This document shows, in pieces, positions 10,328-20,943 of a DNA stretch of 64,000 bases. Under the pieces are notes generated by a model that saw only the letters and a program-made list of their open reading frames with translations, made no database searches and had not been told where the DNA came from. A program made the position numbers and the translations under genes. Every line of letters begins with the position of its first letter. The stretch's first letter is position 1. The stretch is from positions 1-64,000 of the forward strand of contig JABDCF010000002.1 in NCBI GenBank assembly GCA_013288235.1. Direction: 5' to 3'. This DNA comes from Bacteroidota bacterium (GTDB lineage: Bacteria; Bacteroidota; Bacteroidia; Sphingobacteriales; Sphingobacteriaceae).

Positions 10328-10483
10328 TTAATGACGATCACCATCGTGATGGTGACGCCAATGATGATGACGATGATGGTAATGGCCGCCAACTCTTGCC
10401 TGTACTACAACCTGCTGGGCCATAGCGCTACCGAAAGTGAATACGGTAAGCATAACAATTAAAAACGCTTTTAAATACTTCAT
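10328..10483 (-). CDS. His-rich exported peptide (51 aa)
   Basis: MKYLKAFLIVMLTVFTFGSAMAQQVVVQARVGGHYHHRHHHWRHHHDGDRH; signal peptide plus His cluster; paralog of 10690..10818. Confidence 0.75.
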   Translation of the reverse strand: MKYLKAFLIVMLTVFTFGSAMAQQVVVQARVGGHYHHRHHHWRHHHDGDRH

Positions 10484-10652
10484 GATTTTTGTTTTATAAA
10501 GACTTTGATTTTCACTAAATGAAAATTATTTCTTTGTTTATTATTAAACCATGGATTCATGAAAATGTTTGGCTAATTAAAAATTATCAATTAAATAAAT
10601 TTATCTTATATTTTTTTGGCTTTAAATCACATAACAAGTTTGTAGTTAAAGT

Positions 10653-10683
10653 AAACAGCCCTGCTAAATTTAGCAAGGCCGTT
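10653..10683. terminator. Imperfect hairpin terminator resembling 10288..10323
   Basis: aaacagccctgctaaa / tttagcaaggccgttt. Confidence 0.7.
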
Positions 10684-10689
10684 TATTTT

Positions 10690-10818
10690 CTAATGGCGAT
10701 GCCAATGACGACGATGCCAATGGCGATGGTGCCAGTGGTGATGAACAGGCTGCGCCATAGCGCTGCCGAAAGTAACTACAGTAATTATTACTACTAACAA
10801 TGCTTTTAAGTATTTCAT
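10690..10818 (-). CDS. His-rich exported peptide (42 aa)
   Basis: MKYLKALLVVIITVVTFGSAMAQPVHHHWHHRHWHRRHWHRH; shares MKYLKA...FGSAMAQ with 10328..10483. Confidence 0.75.
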   Translation of the reverse strand: MKYLKALLVVIITVVTFGSAMAQPVHHHWHHRHWHRRHWHRH

Positions 10819-10893
10819 AGCTTCAGTTTTTAAATTGTTCCTAATCACTTTTCATATAATTAAACTTCAAATTTTCAAAAAGGTTTAAAAAAA

Positions 10894-10998
10894 TTGGTTG
10901 ATTAAGTTGATTAAGTGAGTGGTTGATTGGGTTGTGGAAGATAGGCAGTTGGCTAACCGCCATCGAACTTAATCAACCCAATCAACGTAATCAACCAT
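10894..10998. repeat. Word-hairpin, TTGATT family
   Basis: ttggttgattaagttgattaagtgagtggttgattggg / cttaatcaacccaatcaacgtaatcaacc. Confidence 0.85.
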
Positions 10999-11058
10999 TA
11001 ACTTTCCTTTGTATTAAATTTCAAAAAGTTTAGGTTTGTATTTTCCTGAAAGTAACTT

Positions 11059-11565
11059 ATGTCTATTACAAAAGCTTCCGCGTCCGACGTTCCCGAACTT
11101 AACAAATTAATAAACTCCGCTTATCGTGGTGAAACATCAAAAAAAGGATGGACAACAGAGGCCCACCTGCTTGATGGTATAAGAATTGACGAGCCAACGA
11201 TTTACAAATATCTTGATGACACAAATATCATCATCCTAAAAAACACAGATGAGGGGCAAATAACCGGGAGCGTTTATTTAGAAGTAAGGGGCGAGAAATT
11301 ATATGTTGGCATGTTCAGCGTATCGCCGCTGGTGCAAAATAAAGGTATTGGCCGGGAATTGTTGTTTGCAGCCGAAACCTATGCAAAACAACTAAACTGC
11401 CATACTTTAACGATGACCGTAATTAGTACGAGGCTCGAGCTTATCAGCTGGTACGAACGGCGCGGCTTTAAAGCAACCGGCGAGATTGAGCCTTTTCATG
11501 ATGGTACAAAATTCGGCATCCCGAAAGCGCACATTGAACTAATCGTGTTGGAAAAAAGTGTGTAA
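11059..11565 (+). CDS. GNAT family N-acetyltransferase
   Basis: MFSVSPLVQNKGIGRELLFAAETYA ... WYERRGFKATGE. Confidence 0.92.
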   Translation: MSITKASASDVPELNKLINSAYRGETSKKGWTTEAHLLDGIRIDEPTIYKYLDDTNIIILKNTDEGQITGSVYLEVRGEKLYVGMFSVSPLVQNKGIGRELLFAAETYAKQLNCHTLTMTVISTRLELISWYERRGFKATGEIEPFHDGTKFGIPKAHIELIVLEKSV

Positions 11566-11663
11566 GTTTAAATAAGCAATTTTTTAAAAAAGGTGCCGGA
11601 ATGGTGCAACCTTCCCAAAATATTGTCGTCTAATAATCAAAATGATCTTAAGACCGATATTAG

Positions 11664-12023
11664 ATGGAAGAACTACAGCCACAATTAAGAACATTTATTG
11701 TTGAGTACTGCACAAAGTACAAGATAAGGGAAGTAGATCCGTACGCCCTGAGCCTTGATACCAGTATTGACCTTGACCTGGATATTTTTGACATTGAGAT
11801 AGATCTTTTTATAGCTGAATTTGCCGAAAAATTCCACATCGACCAATCAAAATTCAGTTGGTATAAATATGGTTATCCAACGGGCTCGGCAAGTGTAAAA
11901 CTTATAAAAACGATATTTGGTTATCAAAGGCCATGGGTAAAACGATTATCGAGCCGTATTTATAAGCCAAAGTTCAAAGTGGCTAACTTGCAGGATGCCG
12001 TAAGAACAGGCAAGTTGTTATAA
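11664..12023 (+). CDS. DUF1493-like protein
   Basis: SIDLDLDIFDIEIDLFIAEFAEKFHID pattern. Confidence 0.65.
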   Translation: MEELQPQLRTFIVEYCTKYKIREVDPYALSLDTSIDLDLDIFDIEIDLFIAEFAEKFHIDQSKFSWYKYGYPTGSASVKLIKTIFGYQRPWVKRLSSRIYKPKFKVANLQDAVRTGKLL

Positions 12024-12024
12024 G

Positions 12025-12121
12025 ACCACGGCGGGGTATGAGGCTATCTTTGAAGTTTAAAATGTGTGGTCAGCTTGCAACAGTCTGCATCTTAGAAGGT
12101 AGCTGAGTACCCCGCTGTGGT
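12025..12121. other. Long structured hairpin between convergent genes (terminator or structured RNA)
   Basis: accacggcggggta / taccccgctgtggt outer stem plus ggctatctt / aaggtagct inner stem. Confidence 0.6.
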
Positions 12122-12186
12122 TATTTCGGATTTCGGATGCCATTTTGATTTCGGATTTAAAGAAATTTCCAAAAATAAATCCGAAA

Positions 12187-12408
12187 TCACAAATCCGTTA
12201 CCCTTGTGTGTACGCGTTTTACGTAGTTACGTATATCAAGCACAATACCGGCGAAAATGTAGAATATAAGCGGGAAACCCACTGCCAGGAATGAAGAATA
12301 AATAAAAAACAACCTGATCTTGCTGATAGAAACATTAAATTTTTCGCCCAGATAGGTGCAAACCCCAAATGAGTATCTTTCAAAAAAAGTTAATATCCTT
12401 TGCAACAT
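12187..12408 (-). CDS. PspC domain protein
   Basis: FGVCTYLGEKFNVSISKIRLFFIYSSFLAVGFPLIFYIFAGI. Confidence 0.85.
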   Translation of the reverse strand: MLQRILTFFERYSFGVCTYLGEKFNVSISKIRLFFIYSSFLAVGFPLIFYIFAGIVLDIRNYVKRVHTRVTDL

Positions 12409-12409
12409 G

Positions 12410-13696
12410 TTATGCCAATTTTAGTATCTTATTTCCAACGCCGCATTGCAGGCATTTCTTATGATTACAATAGTTATTTTTTAGCTCCAGCAGGGCCTGC
12501 GACTCAAATGCCGTCTTAATTTTCACCCCTAAGTTAGTAAAATCTTTAACAATTTTATTGTTTTCGTTTGGTATATGTTCTAACAACTGCAAACTACGGT
12601 TAATGTAATGCTGTATCTGGTTGTGTTTACCATAGCTAAACAAAAACAATACCAACGTATTTAATAACAAAATATCCACAGAAGCCTGCCCAAGATTTTT
12701 TTCAGAAGGTGCCGACTTAACATCAAAGCGGTAATGATCTTCCCAATAAGGGTTAACCTTTATCTCTGTAAATAAACCTCTTAACCCTTTTACGTCTTTT
12801 ATCTCCAACAGTTTTGAAAATAAATGATTTGACCGAACCACCAGCGCCGCAAATTGTGCCAGCCTTACGGTCGGGAAATTTTGCGGGCGCAGGCGCATAA
12901 ACTTCCATAAATGATTTTCTACAGGAATTAATTTATATTTCTTTTGCAGGAAATCATATTCCTTTTTTAGCTTTTGCGGATATTCATCAACCACATCATC
13001 TTTCAAAAAACCAGCTTGCCCGAATATAAGCGCCTCAATTTGCAAGGGGTTATTTTTATGCTTTGCCAGGATATTTTGCGGTAACGACTTAGCCAGCAAC
13101 TCAAATGGCAGTGCGTTTGTTTTAAAGCCGAAGTTGGCAGCTAAAAACTGGTAAAAAGTCTCTTCCCAATCGCCACGGTTTTTATCAAGGGCTGCGGTAA
13201 CTGATGCCGAACGTTTCTCCAATCGCTCAATTAAAACCCTTGTTAGCCAATTATGCAAGGTAATATCATCAACCGATGCAATATTCGCTTCGCAGGGGAT
13301 AACAGTTTGATTACCAAAGATAAGGTTGTGATAACGGTTATAAAGGTCATCAGGAATACGGTTTTGCAACTCAAGCGTTGGTACGCGGCGGCCATTAGAG
13401 AGCATCAATGGTTCATCATCGCGATACACTACATGCAGTATAACATTATCATAAGCGTTATCGGCAGTATGTCCATGTTTTTGCCAATCGGATGAGGAGA
13501 GGTGTACCTCCACATTCCCGGCCCAAACGGTATCCCCTATCCTGATCCTCGCGTTTTGAAAATCAGGCCCCGAATCGGAATTATGCACCCCTGCCGAAAA
13601 AACTTCAAGTTCTTCACCATCATTGGTTTGCAAATTCATCCTGTCAAACAGCCGGAACTTCCAAACGTAATGCAAAAAGTCTTCGGGGAAAAGCAT
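12410..13696 (-). CDS. DUF2851 family protein
   Basis: MLFPEDFLHYVWKFRLFDRMNLQT...SGPDFQNARIRIGDTVWAGNVEVHLSSSDWQKHGH; C-terminal CNHKKCLQCGVGNKIL. Confidence 0.88.
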   Translation of the reverse strand: MLFPEDFLHYVWKFRLFDRMNLQTNDGEELEVFSAGVHNSDSGPDFQNARIRIGDTVWAGNVEVHLSSSDWQKHGHTADNAYDNVILHVVYRDDEPLMLSNGRRVPTLELQNRIPDDLYNRYHNLIFGNQTVIPCEANIASVDDITLHNWLTRVLIERLEKRSASVTAALDKNRGDWEETFYQFLAANFGFKTNALPFELLAKSLPQNILAKHKNNPLQIEALIFGQAGFLKDDVVDEYPQKLKKEYDFLQKKYKLIPVENHLWKFMRLRPQNFPTVRLAQFAALVVRSNHLFSKLLEIKDVKGLRGLFTEIKVNPYWEDHYRFDVKSAPSEKNLGQASVDILLLNTLVLFLFSYGKHNQIQHYINRSLQLLEHIPNENNKIVKDFTNLGVKIKTAFESQALLELKNNYCNHKKCLQCGVGNKILKLA

Positions 13697-13698
13697 GT

Positions 13699-13833
13699 TT
13701 TAGTTGATTGAGTGAGTGGTTGATTAGGTTGATTTAGTTGTTGAAATATACGATACAAGTTAAAGAGTTTAACTCAAATATAAAAGGCTTAATAAAACTA
13801 CTCACCTAATCAACTCAATAAACTTATTCAACC
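13699..13833. repeat. Word-hairpin, TTGATT family
   Basis: ttgattgagtgagtggttgattaggttgatttag / ctaatcaactcaataaacttattcaacc. Confidence 0.8.
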
Positions 13834-14937
13834 AATTTTCTCCCATTTCCCCGAGTCAAGGCTTTTGTAAATAGCATCAACTACCTTCATATCTTTCAGG
13901 CCTTCTTCGCCGGGTACGCGTGTGGGTTTGTTTTGGGTTACACAATTTGCGAAGTCGTCCATTTGGGCTGCCTGCTGTATAATTTGCGGGAATGGCATTT
14001 GCTTGCCGTTTACGCTACCATCAATACCTCCGTAGCCAAAGGCCGGGCCGAGTTCAAATTTACCGTTTTCTTCTTCAACTTTCAGGTAACTCCAATTGTT
14101 ATTATAGCTTGATTTGCCCGTAGTTTTAAACCCACCCGGAAATTCAAGTTCCCAAAAAACGGTTTCATCAACCTCTTTAAAAAGTTCGGGTTTGGTTTTT
14201 TCTTGTGTGGCTTTAACGGCTATGGGCTCCTGCCCTAAAGTATAGCGTGTGCCCTGTATACTGTAAATGCCCATATCCATCAAGCCGCCGCCCCCCGCCA
14301 ATGCTTTTTTTAAGCGCCATGCATTCGGGTCGCCGCCATAGGTAAAACCGTTGCCAGTATCAATTTTAGTAACCTTGCCAAAAATGTGTTGCTGGCCAAG
14401 GCGCATTACCTCCATAGTATGCGGCTCAAAATGCAAGCGGTAACCAATAGAAAGCATACGATTTTCTTTTTTACACACGGCTATCATTTCTTCGCATTCC
14501 TTAGCATTCAATGCCATCGGTTTTTCACAAATTACGTGCTTGCCCGCTTTTGCCGCCCTTATGGTAAACTCCTTGTGCATGAATACAGGCAACACCACAT
14601 ATACAATATCTATATCGGGATTATGGGCTATCTCATCAAAATTTTGATAGTTATATATGTTCTTTTGCGGGATGTTGTAACGTTTGGACCATTCAACCGC
14701 TTTTGCAGGCGTACCGGTTACTATGCCGGCAAGGTAGCAGTTATTGGTATGCTGCAGCGCCGGCGCCAACTGCCCGAAGCTGTAATAACCCAATCCAACT
14801 AAAGCAATTCCTAACTTTTTACCGGGTTTTGAAGAAATGGCGGCCAGCGATGATAAAGCAGGGTTTAAAGCCAGCACCCCGGCAGCAAGCGAACCTGTTT
14901 TTATAAAACTCCGCCTCGAAAATTTATTTGATACCAT
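13828..14937 (-). CDS. Gfo/Idh/MocA family oxidoreductase with Tat-like signal
   Basis: FSRRSFIKTGSLAAGVLALNP; GIALVGLGYYSFGQL; VICEKPMALNAKECEEM. Confidence 0.93.
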   Translation of the reverse strand: MVSNKFSRRSFIKTGSLAAGVLALNPALSSLAAISSKPGKKLGIALVGLGYYSFGQLAPALQHTNNCYLAGIVTGTPAKAVEWSKRYNIPQKNIYNYQNFDEIAHNPDIDIVYVVLPVFMHKEFTIRAAKAGKHVICEKPMALNAKECEEMIAVCKKENRMLSIGYRLHFEPHTMEVMRLGQQHIFGKVTKIDTGNGFTYGGDPNAWRLKKALAGGGGLMDMGIYSIQGTRYTLGQEPIAVKATQEKTKPELFKEVDETVFWELEFPGGFKTTGKSSYNNNWSYLKVEEENGKFELGPAFGYGGIDGSVNGKQMPFPQIIQQAAQMDDFANCVTQNKPTRVPGEEGLKDMKVVDAIYKSLDSGKWEKIG

Positions 14938-15042
14938 GACGTGGAAAAATTGGTCACCTAAAATTAGCGATTTTTATCATGGTATGAAGTTTGGTTTTTA
15001 AAATAATGCCAAAAAAGGGCAAAGCATCGCCATTTAAAACAA

Positions 15043-15687
15043 TTACAGCAATTCCACCAACTCCTCAAAAGCGCTTATAGTAGCTATCTGCCCGCTCTCC
15101 ACTTTCCCAAAACCGTAATCAGCAAAAATAAACGGGACGCCGGCTTTTGTGGCTGAATCATAGTCGCCCATGGTATCGCCAATATAAACCGGGGTGTTTA
15201 GGTTATGGTCGTTTACAATATCTTTTATGTTTTCGGCCTTTGGGTTTCCTTTGGTGCCATAGCACTGGTGTCCGCTAAAATAATGCTCCATTTGGCTGGT
15301 GCGAAAAAAAACCTCGATATAGCCGCTCTGGCAATTGCTTACTATAAAGAGCTTGTATTTTTTGGCCAGGTAAGCCAGCGTTTCATCCAGGGCGGGATAA
15401 AGCTCGCCACCCTTTGTATGTAATATTTCGAGCTCGCTTTTGGCACAGATATTCATTAATTCGTCCCGCTTTTCCCTATCCAGGTAACCGAACATCGTAT
15501 CAAAAATAACATTGTAGGCCAGGCCTGTAACAGCCCGTATTTTTTCGCGCGTCATAGGTTCATCCACGTAGTCCACCTGGTTAACGGCATCCTGCCAGGC
15601 AAGGGCAACGTTGCCTGTGCTGTCCCAAAGGGTGCCATCGAGGTCAAAAATTATACTGTCGAATTTGTTTTTTAGCGAGGTGGCCAT
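15043..15687 (-). CDS. HAD family hydrolase (phosphoglycolate phosphatase-like)
   Basis: DSIIFDLDGTLWDS; VSNCQSGY; YIGDTMGDYDSATKAGVPFIFADYGFG. Confidence 0.92.
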   Translation of the reverse strand: MATSLKNKFDSIIFDLDGTLWDSTGNVALAWQDAVNQVDYVDEPMTREKIRAVTGLAYNVIFDTMFGYLDREKRDELMNICAKSELEILHTKGGELYPALDETLAYLAKKYKLFIVSNCQSGYIEVFFRTSQMEHYFSGHQCYGTKGNPKAENIKDIVNDHNLNTPVYIGDTMGDYDSATKAGVPFIFADYGFGKVESGQIATISAFEELVELL

Positions 15688-15788
15688 ACTTATTGATATG
15701 GCGGCAAAAGTAACAGATTATTTTTTAGCTTTTGTTGCATTTATAAATTGAACTTACTTCCCCTTCGGGGGGCCAGCGGTCAACGGCT

Positions 15789-17718
15789 TTGTCATCGTTG
15801 CCTCACAAAAACCCTGTTACGCGTAAGTCAACTCGAATTTTGTTAATTTTACCTATATTTTTTAGTAAAAAAGGATATCTGTTGAACACCCGCCCGCCTA
15901 AAAATGTACGCACCGATCCCTTAACTTTAAAAGAACGACTGGCTGCGCTGAACAACCTCCCTGCCTTTTTTAAGCTGGTTTGGCAAACAAGCCACTGGAT
16001 GACTTTGGTTAATTCCCTGTTGCGTATTGTACGATCAGCCATGCCGGTGGCCTTGCTGTATGTTGGCAAGCTTATTATTGACCAGGTGATTTTGCTAAGT
16101 CATAAACATGGGGCAAACACGCATCATTTATGGGTATTGGTTGGATTTGAATTTGCCCTTGCCATACTAACAGATGGCCTGAGCAAAGCTATAACATTAG
16201 TTGACGCCTTATTAGGCGACTTGTTCAGCAACCATACTTCCATAAAAATAATGGCGCATGCTGCCACACTCGACCTTGACCAATTTGAAGATGCTGAATT
16301 TTACGATAAGCTTGAACGCGCAAGGCAACAAACTATAGGCCGCACCCTACTGCTTTCGCAGGTAATGAGCCAGGTGCAAGACCTGATCACGATGTTTTTT
16401 TTAGCAGCAGGATTAATGGCTTTTAATCCCTGGCTAATCATTTTATTGCTTATCGCTATTATACCAGCTTTTTTTAGGAGAATCTTATTTTAACGACCAA
16501 AGCTATGCCCTTACACGTGGACAAACGCCCGAACGCAGGGAACTTGACTATATCCGTTACCTGGGTGCAAGCGATGAAACCGCCAAAGAGGTAAAAATAT
16601 TCGACCTGTCGGGCTTTATTATCGACCGTTTCAGGCAGCTATCCACTAAGTTTTATACTGATAATAAGTTGTTATCCATAAAACGTTCGGTATGGGGTAC
16701 TTTTTTTGCCATGCTGGGCAGCATTGGCTACTATGCTGCTTATGTTGTTATAATCATCAGGGCTGTTGACGGCAGTGTTTCAATAGGTGAGCTCGCCTTC
16801 TTGGCAGGCTCATTCAGGCAGTTGCGCAGCTTGCTTGAGGGTATACTGAGCAGGTTTACTTCTGTATCCCAAGGCGCCATATACCTGCGCGATTTTTTTG
16901 AGTTTTTTGAGATCAAACCAAAAATAAAACCAGCCGATCATCCCCTGCCCTTCCCAAAAACCATATTACAAGGCTTTACATTTGAAGATGTTGGTTTCCG
17001 CTATGCAAATTCCGACCGTTGGGCTAACCGCCATTTAAGCTTCACTCTACACCCAGGCGAAAAGCTGGCGTTGGTAGGCGAAAACGGAGCTGGTAAAACT
17101 ACCCTTGTAAAATTACTGGCCCGTTTGTATGACCCGACTGAAGGCCGGATATTATTAGATGGAAAAGACCTTCAGGAATATGACATTGCAGATCTACGCC
17201 TTAACGTGGGCATTATATTCCAGGATTATTTGCGGTACCAGATGACATTTGCGCAAAATATTGCCGTGGGAAACATTAGCCAGCAACATAACCGCCCATT
17301 GATAGAAGCATCGGCCAAACAAAGCCTTGCAGATACACTTGCAGCAAAACTGCCGGAAGCTTACGATCAGCAATTAGGTAAGCGCTTTGCACAGGGCGTT
17401 GAGCTATCGGGCGGCGAATGGCAAAAGGTGGCGCTTGCCCGCGCTTACATGCGCGACGCACAATTATTAATATTGGATGAACCGACATCCGCACTTGATG
17501 CACGCGCTGAATACAATGTTTTTGAACATTTTGCCGAACTCACCAAAGGCAAATCGGCGGTGCTTATTTCGCATCGTTTTAGCACCGTGCGTATGGCCGA
17601 CAGGATATTAGTACTGGAAAAAGGCGAACTTGTAGAGATTGGCAGCCACCAGGAACTCATCAAAAAAGATGGCCGTTATGCCGAATTATTTAATTTGCAA
17701 GCCATGGGTTACAGATAA
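15789..17718 (+). pseudogene. ABC transporter (TM domain + ATPase) split by an apparent +1 frameshift in a T7 tract (16469-16475)
   Basis: ORF 15789..16493 ends in IIPAFFRRILF*. Removing one T gives IIPAFLGESYFNDQSYALTRGQTPERRELDYIRYLGASDETAKEV and joins ORF 16669..17718 (Walker A GENGAGKTTL, ELSGGEWQKVALARA). Confidence 0.88.
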
Positions 17719-17948
17719 AAATTATTTTTTAAAACATTAAAAAACTTCTGTTGTTTATGTAATGCTTGTTATTAATAATTTAAACAACAGACCCATGAAC
17801 AATCAATTTTACGTGCAAAAAATACGTAAAACTACGTATACGAATAGCGTACAAATCCTGGTTTATTTTTAAATTATATTATTTATTTTTGGCACAGTGA
17901 TAAGTTTTTGTAAATCTACCTTTTGAATATCTTTTAATCTATCTCGCC

Positions 17949-18308
17949 GTGAAACAATTATTACTTAATTCCCTGGTTATTTTCGGCTCGGCATTTATTT
18001 ACATTCAGTGTGTGAAAGTGCTGATACCTGCAAACAAGTTATCAAATCATCAATTTCAAGGCCATCCGAAAGCCCGCATTGTTGGTGATAGCAAACAAAA
18101 CAACACTGCTTTTGCAGTAACCGGTGCATCAGCTTTTAAATTGAATTTTAAAGACAGGATAATTAACCCCCTGTTTAATAATCCGGATTTCCCTTATAAT
18201 ATGATGGCATACTTTAACTACCATTCATTATTTTACAATCCTTATATAGGTGTAAGTTATTATGACCTGCTTAGTAATTATAAGAATATACCACAGCGTA
18301 ATAAGTGA
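17949..18308 (+). CDS. Hypothetical exported protein
   Basis: N-terminal hydrophobic segment MKQLLLNSLVIFGSAFIYIQ; no recognised domain. Confidence 0.5.
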   Translation: MKQLLLNSLVIFGSAFIYIQCVKVLIPANKLSNHQFQGHPKARIVGDSKQNNTAFAVTGASAFKLNFKDRIINPLFNNPDFPYNMMAYFNYHSLFYNPYIGVSYYDLLSNYKNIPQRNK

Positions 18309-18677
18309 TCAGGTTAATTTTTTGACTTAGAGGCGTGGAGCAGTTGCAGAAATCTATTAGCCGATCCGCTTTATAGAAAATCAGATCTGTTTTAAATAAA
18401 TTTACGACAGTATTTAGGAATTGTAGCCTTGGTAAACTACTATGGGGTATGCAGCAATTGCCGACTAATTGAAGGTATAATGTGAACTACAACAATTTCA
18501 GATGTTCGTTTTTGTTATTGCCGTAGGGTATGTAAATACACAGCTAAACTATATTTTTACAATTTCTATTTATTTCTTCTCTCTTTTTTCAAAACCCGGC
18601 CGGGTAATTTTTTCCGAAAATGATATTGTATTTATAACAATATTTAAATATAAAATATGCAATTTCTGTATTTTATA

Positions 18678-18827
18678 TTATTTAACAAGGTGCAATCCAA
18701 TCATACAGATAGCCATTACCGGTATAGCCAATACAACAAATACTCTTGCCATTTGGATGTTGTTTGCATCGCCTTTAACAAATACGTTATAAAGGTCGGT
18801 TTTCAGGGTGTTTAATTTGTGTTCCAT
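18678..18827 (-). CDS. Small single-TM protein (49 aa), not in the ORF track
   Basis: MEHKLNTLKTDLYNVFVKGDANNIQMARVFVVLAIPVMAICMIGLHLVK. Confidence 0.5.
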   Translation of the reverse strand: MEHKLNTLKTDLYNVFVKGDANNIQMARVFVVLAIPVMAICMIGLHLVK

Positions 18828-19041
18828 GATTAGGGTGAATTTTAATTTATCAAATAGTTTATCAAAAAATATAATTTATCAAATTATGCCCTCTTCTACG
18901 GACAACAATTAGCCAGGGTTACATTGCGATGATAAAAAATTAAAAAAAGCAGAAGAAATTGTTAAAAACAGGCAGGCGCAATGAATTTACCTTGATTGCC
19001 CTTGCCTTTTAATGCTTTTAGCAGCTGTACAACCACTTTCA

Positions 19042-19843
19042 TTAATCTTTCCTGCTCATATGAACACCGCGATGGCTACCGGGGTCAACTCCGTAAGAAA
19101 AATCGCCCGATGCAAACCGCCTATACTTTTCTTTATACTTTGCAAAAAACAGCATCAGGCTGCTTTTTATCATTAACCGTCATTTCTGCTGAATTGAGCG
19201 TAACCGAGTATAAACTTTTTTCATCAGGTACAATACCATCTTTTATCAAATCACTGATCATTTCCTTCATTAGCCTTTGATCTTCCCGTGCTTGTTCCTG
19301 GTCAAGTTTCGCCTGGGCCTGATCTTTAATTGCCTGTTCCCGATCCCTGCCAGCCTGTACCTGATCTTTTTCTGCCTGTTCCTGATCAAGTTTTGCTTGT
19401 GCCTGGTCCTTTAGCGCGTCAGCCTGTTCAATTTTTGCCTGTGCTTCGTCTCTCATAGCCTGCTGTTGGTCAAGTTTTGCCTGCGCCTGATCTTTCATCG
19501 CTTGCTGCTGGTCTTTTTTGGCTTGTATTTTATCAATGCGTATCTGCTCTTTTATGCTGTTGATCACATCAGCATATTGCGCGTATTTATCCGCTGGTAT
19601 TTTCGCCTCGTCAACATACAAATCGCTTACTTTACCATTCACAAGTTCTAATTTATATTCATGGTCTTTGTAAAATGTATGAACATTCTCTATTATTCTG
19701 CCTGATGGATCTTTTTTGGTAACGTCAGAATTATTGTAACGGTTCTCATAATTTTCCGAAACCCGAACCTGTGCATGACCCGCGGTTACCAATAACATAG
19801 CGACTACTGAAAGCACACCATATTTTAAGAATTTAGTTTTCAT
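19042..19843 (-). CDS. Secreted heptad-repeat (coiled-coil-like) protein; 3' end disrupted by apparent +1 in a homopolymer at 19144-19149
   Basis: Signal peptide [25 protein letters not shown]; repeats [30 protein letters not shown]. Track ORF ends 19133 (PDAVFCKV*); minus one base it reads [38 protein letters not shown], matching the paralog tail. Confidence 0.8.
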
Positions 19844-20016
19844 TTTTTTGTTGGTTTTAATTTTTAAAATTGACAGTACAATATCACCCCGCTTTTTAAC
19901 GGGTCTTAAAATATTGCCTGGTTATTGGTTATTAAAATTTATTTTCCGTGACTATTTATTCACGCCTTGCCTCCACCGGAAGAATTGTTGCAGCTTGCGC
20001 AAGCACCGCATTTTTT

Positions 20017-20783
20017 TTAGTTATGATAAGAAAAATCGCCCATTGAAAAACTGTGGTATTTTTCCTTGTACTTCTTAAACACGTTATCGGGCTGCCTATT
20101 CCCGTTTACAGTCATACCATCGCTGTTAATGGTCAAGTCATGAAGGCCGTTTTCATCGGCAATTATTTTGTCACTAATGAGGTCTTGTATCAGTTGTTTC
20201 ATCATGCGCTCATTTTCTTCGGCCTGAACGCGGTTTTTTTTCGGCCTGCAGCTGGTTTTTCTTTGCCTGTTCCTTGTTACGGGCTGCCTGTACCTGGTTT
20301 AACTTTACCTGTTCTTCATTACGTTCTTCCTGTACCTGGTTCTTTTTTACCTGTAGCTCATTTAATCGTGCCTGTTCTTCGTTACGAACAGCCTGTTCCT
20401 CATTTTTCTTCTCCTGTATTGCATTCAACTTTGCCTGTTCTTCGTTACGGGCAGCTTGTATCTTGTTTTTCCTGATCTGCTCGCGAATAGCTGCTATAGC
20501 ATCGCTGTATTTATCCCAATCAGCAGCCGGTATTTTCACGCCATCCACATATAATTCGGTCATTTTACCATTTGCCAGCTCCAGCCTGTAAACCTTGTCA
20601 TCCATGTCGCTTTGTATCCGTTCAACGTGTTTACCATCCTCGTTGCGGATACGGTCATAATTATCATACCTGCCAGCGTCATACGCCGTTTTTTCCTGTT
20701 GCGCCTGTTTGTGCTTTAGCGGACACAGCAGTAAACACGGCAGCCACCAGCCATATGCCGCATTTAATGTAATTCGTTTTCAT
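20017..20783 (-). pseudogene. Second secreted heptad-repeat protein, disrupted by two apparent homopolymer frameshifts
   Basis: Signal peptide MKTNYIKCGIWLVAAVFTAVSAKAQ at 20783; frame shifts near 20689-20694 (A6 coding strand) and 20234-20241 (A8 coding strand); then MMKQLIQDLISDKIIADENGLHDLTINSDGMTVNGNRQPDNVFKKYKEKYHSFSMGDFSYHN. Confidence 0.82.
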
Positions 20784-20943
20784 TTTGTTGGTTTTAAAGT
20801 TTAAAAATTGGACAATACTGTATCACTCTGCAAAAAGCAGAATTTAAAAAAATATGAACTTTTGGATCTGTAATGGGACACGGAGAATAGTTACGGTTGC
20901 GCTTACCGCACCTTTTCCCGGTCCAATTTTTTATTATAGGTTG

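Noticed and set aside
10232-10462. ORF 76 aa on + strand, Met-rich (MTITIVMVTPMMMTMMVMAA)
   Set aside because: Antisense of His codons in the minus-strand His-rich peptide, which has a signal peptide and paralog.
14386-14802. ORF 138 aa on + strand
   Set aside because: Antisense to a well-supported Gfo/Idh/MocA oxidoreductase.
16469-16475. Programmed ribosomal frameshift in the ABC transporter
   Set aside because: Possible in principle, but four other homopolymer breaks nearby make sequence error or mutation the simpler explanation.
20053-20475. ORF 140 aa on + strand with PVPGLTLPVLHY repeats
   Set aside because: Antisense of the 21-bp heptad-repeat tract; periodicity comes from the minus-strand coding repeats.
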